DNA of 64,000 bases from Haloterrigena gelatinilytica (GTDB taxonomy: Archaea; Halobacteriota; Halobacteria; Halobacteriales; Natrialbaceae). This document shows positions 60,130 through 64,000 of the stretch, piece after piece. The notes beneath the pieces were generated by a model. The model did no database searches, was not told the DNA's origin, and saw only the letters and a list, made by a program, of their open reading frames with translations. The position numbers and the translations under genes were made by a program. The stretch is from the NCBI RefSeq assembly GCF_013342145.1, contig NZ_JABUQZ010000002.1, positions 1 to 64,000 on the forward strand, given 5' to 3'. How positions within the stretch are numbered: the stretch's first letter is position 1; each line of letters begins with the position of its first letter.

Positions 60130-61893
60130 ATGCGATCTATCGATGCGCGGTTGCCGTCGACGCATCCGAGCAATCGTCAGTTACGGACGGACGGATACGG
60201 CCGTTCGACTGCGGATTCGCGGTCCGACGGGTCCGTCTGTCCCGGTTCTCTAATCGTCGTTTCGAACCGCCAGCCGTACCGCCACGAGTACGATACGGCG
60301 TCCGAAGACTCCGGTGGCGACGGCGACCGATCGACCGGTACGTCGTCGATTACGGTCGACGAGCCGACGGGCGGTCTGACGGCCGGTCTCGATCCCGTTG
60401 TCCAGGCCTCCGAGGGGACCTGGATCGCCTGGGGCGACGGCGAGGCCGACTTCGACGTCGCCGACGACGACGGCTGTATCGCGGTGCCGCCGGACGACGA
60501 GTCGTACACCCTCCAGCGGATCGATCTCTCGGAGGAGGCGGTCGACTCCTACTACTACGGGTTCAGCAATCGCGTGCTCTGGCCGCTCTGTCACGGCTTC
60601 GTCGATCTCGTCGAGAACCGATCGAACGATTTCGAGTGGTACCGGACGGTAAACGAGCGCTTCGCCGACGCAGTGGCCGAACACGCCGAGGCCGACTCGA
60701 TCGTCTGGGTCCAGGACTACCACTTCGGCCTCGCGCCGCGGATGATCCGGGAGTCGGTTCCCCGATCGACGACCGTCGCCCAGTTCTGGCACATTCCGTG
60801 GCCGACGCCGGCCTCGTTCCAGCACTGCCCGGCCGGCCGGGCGATCCTCCAGGGTCTGCTCGGCAACGACCTGCTCGGCTTTCACGTCGACCGCTACGTC
60901 GAACGGTTCCTCGACTGCGTCGAGCGATACCTGCCGGGGGCAGACGTCGATCGGACCCAGCGAACCGTCGCCTACGGCGGGGAGACGACGCGGATCGTCG
61001 CGACGCCCATGGGCGTCGACGCGCCGACTCACGACGGGAACGCGCGGGCGGTCGAGTCGGACCAGCTGTCGTCGCTGTTCGACCGCTACGACATCTCCCG
61101 CGAGAACGTCATCGGACTCGGCGTCGACCGCCTCGATTACTCGAAGGGGATCCCCGAACGGCTGGCCGCGATCGAACGGCTCCTCGAGCGCAATCCGGGG
61201 TGGCACGGCGAGTTTACGTTCCTCCAGACGGCGACGCCGTCCCGGACCGATATCGACGCCTACCAGCGCCACGGCGACCTCGTCAGGAGCGAAGTGACGC
61301 GAATCAACCGGCGGTTCGGAACCGACGACTGGGAGCCGATCGTCTACACCGAAGACTACCTCTCGAACGAGGAACTGTCCGGGCTCTATCGCCGCGCTGA
61401 CCTGATGGTCGTGAGCCCCCTGGTCGACGGGATGAACCTGGTCGCCCAGGAGTACGTCGCCGCGAGCGTCGACGGCGACGGTGTGCTCGTCCTGAGCGAG
61501 GGAACCGGAGCCCACGAGCGGCTCGGGTCGCACGCGCTGACGATCGACCCGACCGACGTCGACGGCTTCGCGTCGCAACTCGAGGCGGCGGTCACGATGG
61601 CGCCCCGCGAGCGCCAACGCCGGATGAACACGCTCCGAAACCGCGTCTTCGACGGCGACCTCGAGTGGTGGATGGAGACCCAGTTCGACTGGATTCGCCG
61701 GGTCCACGCCGATAAACGACGTGACGGCGGGGCTCGCGGCTCCGGCTCCGACTCCGATCCCGATCGCGGTCCCGGTTCCGACGCCGGTTCGGATACCGAC
61801 GCGGGCCGGAGCACCGACCGCGTCGGCGACTCCCGATCGGAGTCCCGGTCGAACTCGGACGGTGACACGAACGAACACCCCTCGACAGCGTGA
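60130..61893 (+). CDS. otsA: Trehalose-6-phosphate synthase, GT20
   Basis: A 587-residue enzyme joining UDP- or GDP/ADP-glucose and glucose-6-phosphate to trehalose-6-phosphate. The catalytic part begins LIVVSNRQPYRHEYD at about residue 41. It has the acceptor-side FHVDRYVERFLDCVERYLP, the nucleotide-side IGLGVDRLDYSKGIPERLAA, and the donor-side SPLVDGMNLVAQEYVAA with GTGAHERLG. An acidic, Ser/Gly-rich tail of about 60 residues ends the protein. The first 40 residues are of unknown role. It is followed after 3 bases by otsB, so the two form an operon for the compatible solute and osmoprotectant trehalose. Confidence 0.95.
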   Translation: MRSIDARLPSTHPSNRQLRTDGYGRSTADSRSDGSVCPGSLIVVSNRQPYRHEYDTASEDSGGDGDRSTGTSSITVDEPTGGLTAGLDPVVQASEGTWIAWGDGEADFDVADDDGCIAVPPDDESYTLQRIDLSEEAVDSYYYGFSNRVLWPLCHGFVDLVENRSNDFEWYRTVNERFADAVAEHAEADSIVWVQDYHFGLAPRMIRESVPRSTTVAQFWHIPWPTPASFQHCPAGRAILQGLLGNDLLGFHVDRYVERFLDCVERYLPGADVDRTQRTVAYGGETTRIVATPMGVDAPTHDGNARAVESDQLSSLFDRYDISRENVIGLGVDRLDYSKGIPERLAAIERLLERNPGWHGEFTFLQTATPSRTDIDAYQRHGDLVRSEVTRINRRFGTDDWEPIVYTEDYLSNEELSGLYRRADLMVVSPLVDGMNLVAQEYVAASVDGDGVLVLSEGTGAHERLGSHALTIDPTDVDGFASQLEAAVTMAPRERQRRMNTLRNRVFDGDLEWWMETQFDWIRRVHADKRRDGGARGSGSDSDPDRGPGSDAGSDTDAGRSTDRVGDSRSESRSNSDGDTNEHPSTA

Positions 61894-61896
61894 TCG

Positions 61897-62781
61897 ATGT
61901 CGGACGATACCCCTCCCCGTCCGGTCGACGAGGCGCGGGACCGGATCCGGTCGCGACTCGCCGCCGGCTCGAGGCTGTGTTGCTGTCTGGACTTCGACGG
62001 CACGCTCGCGCCGATCGTCGAGGACCCCGACGCGGCGGCGCCGACGGCGGAAAACGAAGCGGCGGTCGCGTCGCTGTCGGCCGATCCGGCGGTCTCGACG
62101 GCGATCGTCAGCGGTCGCGCGCTGGCCGACGTTCGCGAGCGCATCGACGGCCCGTCAATCTACGCCGGCAACCACGGGCTCGAACTCGAGCGAAACGACT
62201 CGCTCGCCGTCCACCCGGTCGCGCGCAAACGCGCCGCGCGCATCGACGAGGTGTGCGGGATCCTCGAGTCGGTGCTCGCGCCGATCCCGAACGCCCGAAT
62301 CGAAAACAAGCGATTGACCGGGACGGTCCACTACCGATCCGTGCCGCCGGCGATGCGGCCGATCGTCCAGCGGCGGACGCACGCGGTCGTCGACCGGTTC
62401 GGCGGCGACGCCCTCGAGGTGTCCTCCGGGAAGCGCATCCTCGAGATCGGGCCGTCGATCCCGTGGGGGAAGGGGAACGCGGTCGCGTTGATCGCGGCCG
62501 ATATGCCGCCGGGGGCCGTCCCGATCTATATCGGCGACGACGTGACCGACGAATCGGCGTTCCGGACCGTCGAATCCGACGGGATCGGGATTCGCGTCGG
62601 CGGCGACGAGCCGTCGGCCGCCTCCTATCGGCTCGACTCGCCCGACGCCGTCGCTCGATTCTTGGAGTGGCTCGCATCGATCACGACCGAAACCCTCGAG
62701 CGGACCGAGTCGCAAGCGAGTACGCCGGCCGGAGCCGCGATCGCGGTCGACGGGTCGACGGATGATTACTCCGGGTCCTAA
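61897..62781 (+). CDS. otsB: Trehalose-6-phosphate phosphatase, HAD family
   Basis: A 294-residue phosphatase that removes phosphate from trehalose-6-phosphate made by the upstream gene. HAD motif I is CCLDFDGTLAPIVEDPD with the catalytic Asp pair, motif II is in TAIVSGRALADVRERI, and the acidic motif IV is in YIGDDVTDESAFRTVES. The cap carries NHGLELERNDS. It starts 3 bases after the otsA stop, so translation is probably coupled. A C-terminal extension of about 40 residues (LERTESQASTPAGAAI) is of no known role. Together with OtsA it completes the pathway. Confidence 0.95.
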   Translation: MSDDTPPRPVDEARDRIRSRLAAGSRLCCCLDFDGTLAPIVEDPDAAAPTAENEAAVASLSADPAVSTAIVSGRALADVRERIDGPSIYAGNHGLELERNDSLAVHPVARKRAARIDEVCGILESVLAPIPNARIENKRLTGTVHYRSVPPAMRPIVQRRTHAVVDRFGGDALEVSSGKRILEIGPSIPWGKGNAVALIAADMPPGAVPIYIGDDVTDESAFRTVESDGIGIRVGGDEPSAASYRLDSPDAVARFLEWLASITTETLERTESQASTPAGAAIAVDGSTDDYSGS

Positions 62782-63058
62782 GCGATATCGAGAACACGTC
62801 CGTCCGCGTTCGCTGCCACGGCGACACCGGCCAGCGTCCTCCGGTGACACCGGCTGATTACCGTCGGCCGGTCTCGAGATCGCCGTCGGTCTCGACGCCG
62901 ATACGAAAACCGTTTAGCCGGTCACTACTGAGTGACTCCGATCGATTATTCGAGGCTATCTCTCGTTTTCAACACCTTTCCTGACGTATAACCCAATCGA
63001 TAAAGCCGAAACTATTAGTTACCACTGGAAATATAGTTCGTACCGAGAGTGAACGATA
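62782..63058. other. Intergenic region
   Basis: Holds an AT-rich stretch at about 62940-63040 that probably includes the promoter of the winged-helix gene at 63059 (AACTATTAGTTACCACTGGA). No other feature is seen. Confidence 0.4.
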
Positions 63059-63409
63059 GTGAAACTGCGTCAACCTACTGATTTCCTGATCCTTGAGGCG
63101 CTCGAGGAGAAAGGCCGAAACGTCGCAACGAATCTCGCCGAACACACGGGGAAGAGCCGCAAGAACATCAATACTCGGTTACCGGTACTCGAAGATTACG
63201 GGCTGGTCCGCAAGATCGGTCCGGCCGAACGGTCCGGACTGTACGAGATTACGTCGTCGGGTAAGGCGGCGCTCGTCTATCGCGACCAGTACGACGAGGT
63301 TGACGACTTCGAGTCGCTCATCGAAGGGCCCAGCGCCGGCGGAGTCGACGACAACGACCCGCAGGCGAGTTTCGTCCGCGGCGAGGACGACAGCGACGAC
63401 GACGAGTAA
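63059..63409 (+). CDS. Winged-helix regulator, PhiH1-repressor-like
   Basis: A 116-residue DNA-binding protein with a GTG start. The winged helix is PTDFLILEALEEKGRNVATN with LAEHTGKSRKNINTRLPVLE, then DYGLVRKIGPAERSGLYEIT in the wing. It resembles the regulator at 33436 in fold and size but not closely in sequence. The tail is acidic (ASFVRGEDDSDDDE). It stands alone, between the trehalose operon and the protease gene, on the plus strand. No target can be named. Confidence 0.82.
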   Translation: MKLRQPTDFLILEALEEKGRNVATNLAEHTGKSRKNINTRLPVLEDYGLVRKIGPAERSGLYEITSSGKAALVYRDQYDEVDDFESLIEGPSAGGVDDNDPQASFVRGEDDSDDDE

Positions 63410-63562
63410 TCCGTTTCTGCCTCGGTCCGTTCGGACGATCCGCCTCGAAGCTGCGAGTAGCGTGACGTTGTGTCGCCGGCCGGCCGCCGATAGCGCCGAT
63501 GAGCCGACCTCGAGGACGGTCGGAGCCGGCTTTCGACTCCCGCGTTCCACTGCTCTCCTCGC

Positions 63563-64000
63563 TTATCCGAGCCCGCTGCCGCTGTACGCGGCGAGTTCGC
63601 GTCGCGCGCACGCGGAGAATTCCAGACTGAGTTTTCGCGGTCGATGCGCCGGCTCCGGATACGGACGCCCGCACGCCGAGCGGTCGACGTCGGCGTCGCC
63701 GTTCCAGGCGTAACTGCTCAACATCGGCGTCGCGACGATCGCGCCCCCGTGCCGGAAGGAGACGCCGTGTTCGTGATCCAGCCCGAGCGCGTGGCCGATC
63801 TCGTGGACGAGCACCTGTATCGAGCGCGTGGCCGGTTCGTTCGGCACGATAACTCGCTCGGCGTCCGCTGCCGGCGTCGAGAGCAGGTCGTCGAACGACG
63901 CGAGCGCGGCGAGGTGCCGGGCGCCGCCGACCGACGCGACGTGCGGGAGCCCGTACCCGGTCGGCGTCCGTCGCATCTGGCCGTCCGTGACGAGCAGGTT
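63563..64000 (-). CDS. Metzincin-type metalloprotease, N-terminus beyond window
   Basis: At least 145 residues of a zinc protease, 5' end cut by the window edge. The zinc motif is HEIGHALGLDHEHG (HExxHxxGxxH), followed by a possible Met-turn in TPMLSSYAWNGD, where the Met is in position. Four or more residues before it look like a pro- or substrate-binding segment. The C-terminus ends SGLG. The motif is that of matrixin- or archaemetzincin-like proteases, and which subgroup cannot be told from this part. Composition is not unusual for the organism. Confidence 0.85.
   Translation of the reverse strand, partial: NLLVTDGQMRRTPTGYGLPHVASVGGARHLAALASFDDLLSTPAADAERVIVPNEPATRSIQVLVHEIGHALGLDHEHGVSFRHGGAIVATPMLSSYAWNGDADVDRSACGRPYPEPAHRPRKLSLEFSACARRELAAYSGSGLG

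Overview
The window is high-GC DNA from a halophilic archaeon (class Halobacteria). The evidence is a strongly acidic predicted proteome, a TFB-type transcription factor, Bat/HTH-10 and other winged-helix regulators, Tat signals on exported proteins, a PGF-CTERM surface anchor with an archaetidylserine decarboxylase, and an Orc1/Cdc6 gene beside origin recognition boxes. A Natrialba/Haloterrigena/Natrinema-like genus is plausible, but that is an impression from gene content and not a measurement.

Layout. 1-7.3 kb: 5' part of glmS, a small acidic protein, two Bat-type regulators and a universal stress protein. 7.4-27.2 kb: a surface-glycan and exported-protein cluster containing a DUF354 protein, two GT4 glycosyltransferases, an SDR epimerase, a DUF362 protein, a Gfo/Idh oxidoreductase, a polysaccharide deacetylase, a phosphodiesterase-superfamily protein, a GNAT protein, a PP-loop ATPase, a polytopic membrane protein, and two Tat-exported beta-helix proteins with a stand-alone copy of one of their domains. 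Two promoter signatures recur here. An ATAACAAA element precedes seven glycan genes, and an AAAGTTTATG element, with a second element about 65 nt upstream of two of the starts, precedes the exported-protein genes. 27.5-33.1 kb: a DUF7344-type regulator, TFB, a small conserved protein, an alpha/beta hydrolase, and a coiled-coil gene pair.

33.1-40 kb is an accessory region of AT-rich segments. It holds a phage-repressor-like winged helix, a two-TM protein, a HEPN-like protein with five identical 14-residue acidic repeats, a small membrane protein, two decayed copies of one sequence flanking the last two genes, an orphan response regulator, a double-winged-helix regulator and a Fic/Doc protein whose N-terminal winged helix is frameshifted. 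This is the best candidate here for an undescribed defence or toxin-type locus.

40-55.7 kb returns to core genes: Asd (PGF-CTERM sorting), a PAS/GAF histidine kinase, an Lhr-type helicase, an aminotransferase with a divergent Lrp/AsnC regulator and a near-perfect palindrome around the aminotransferase TATA box, an APC permease, a PGF-CTERM surface protein, and a CcdA/TlpA/Sco operon facing a Tat lipoprotein gene. 55.8-58.7 kb is a replication origin: a zinc-ribbon protein, five origin boxes, an AT-rich stretch, inverted boxes, orc1/cdc6, and three divergent boxes after the gene. 58.7-64 kb: an M24 peptidase, otsA-otsB for trehalose, a winged-helix regulator and the C-terminal part of a metzincin-type protease.
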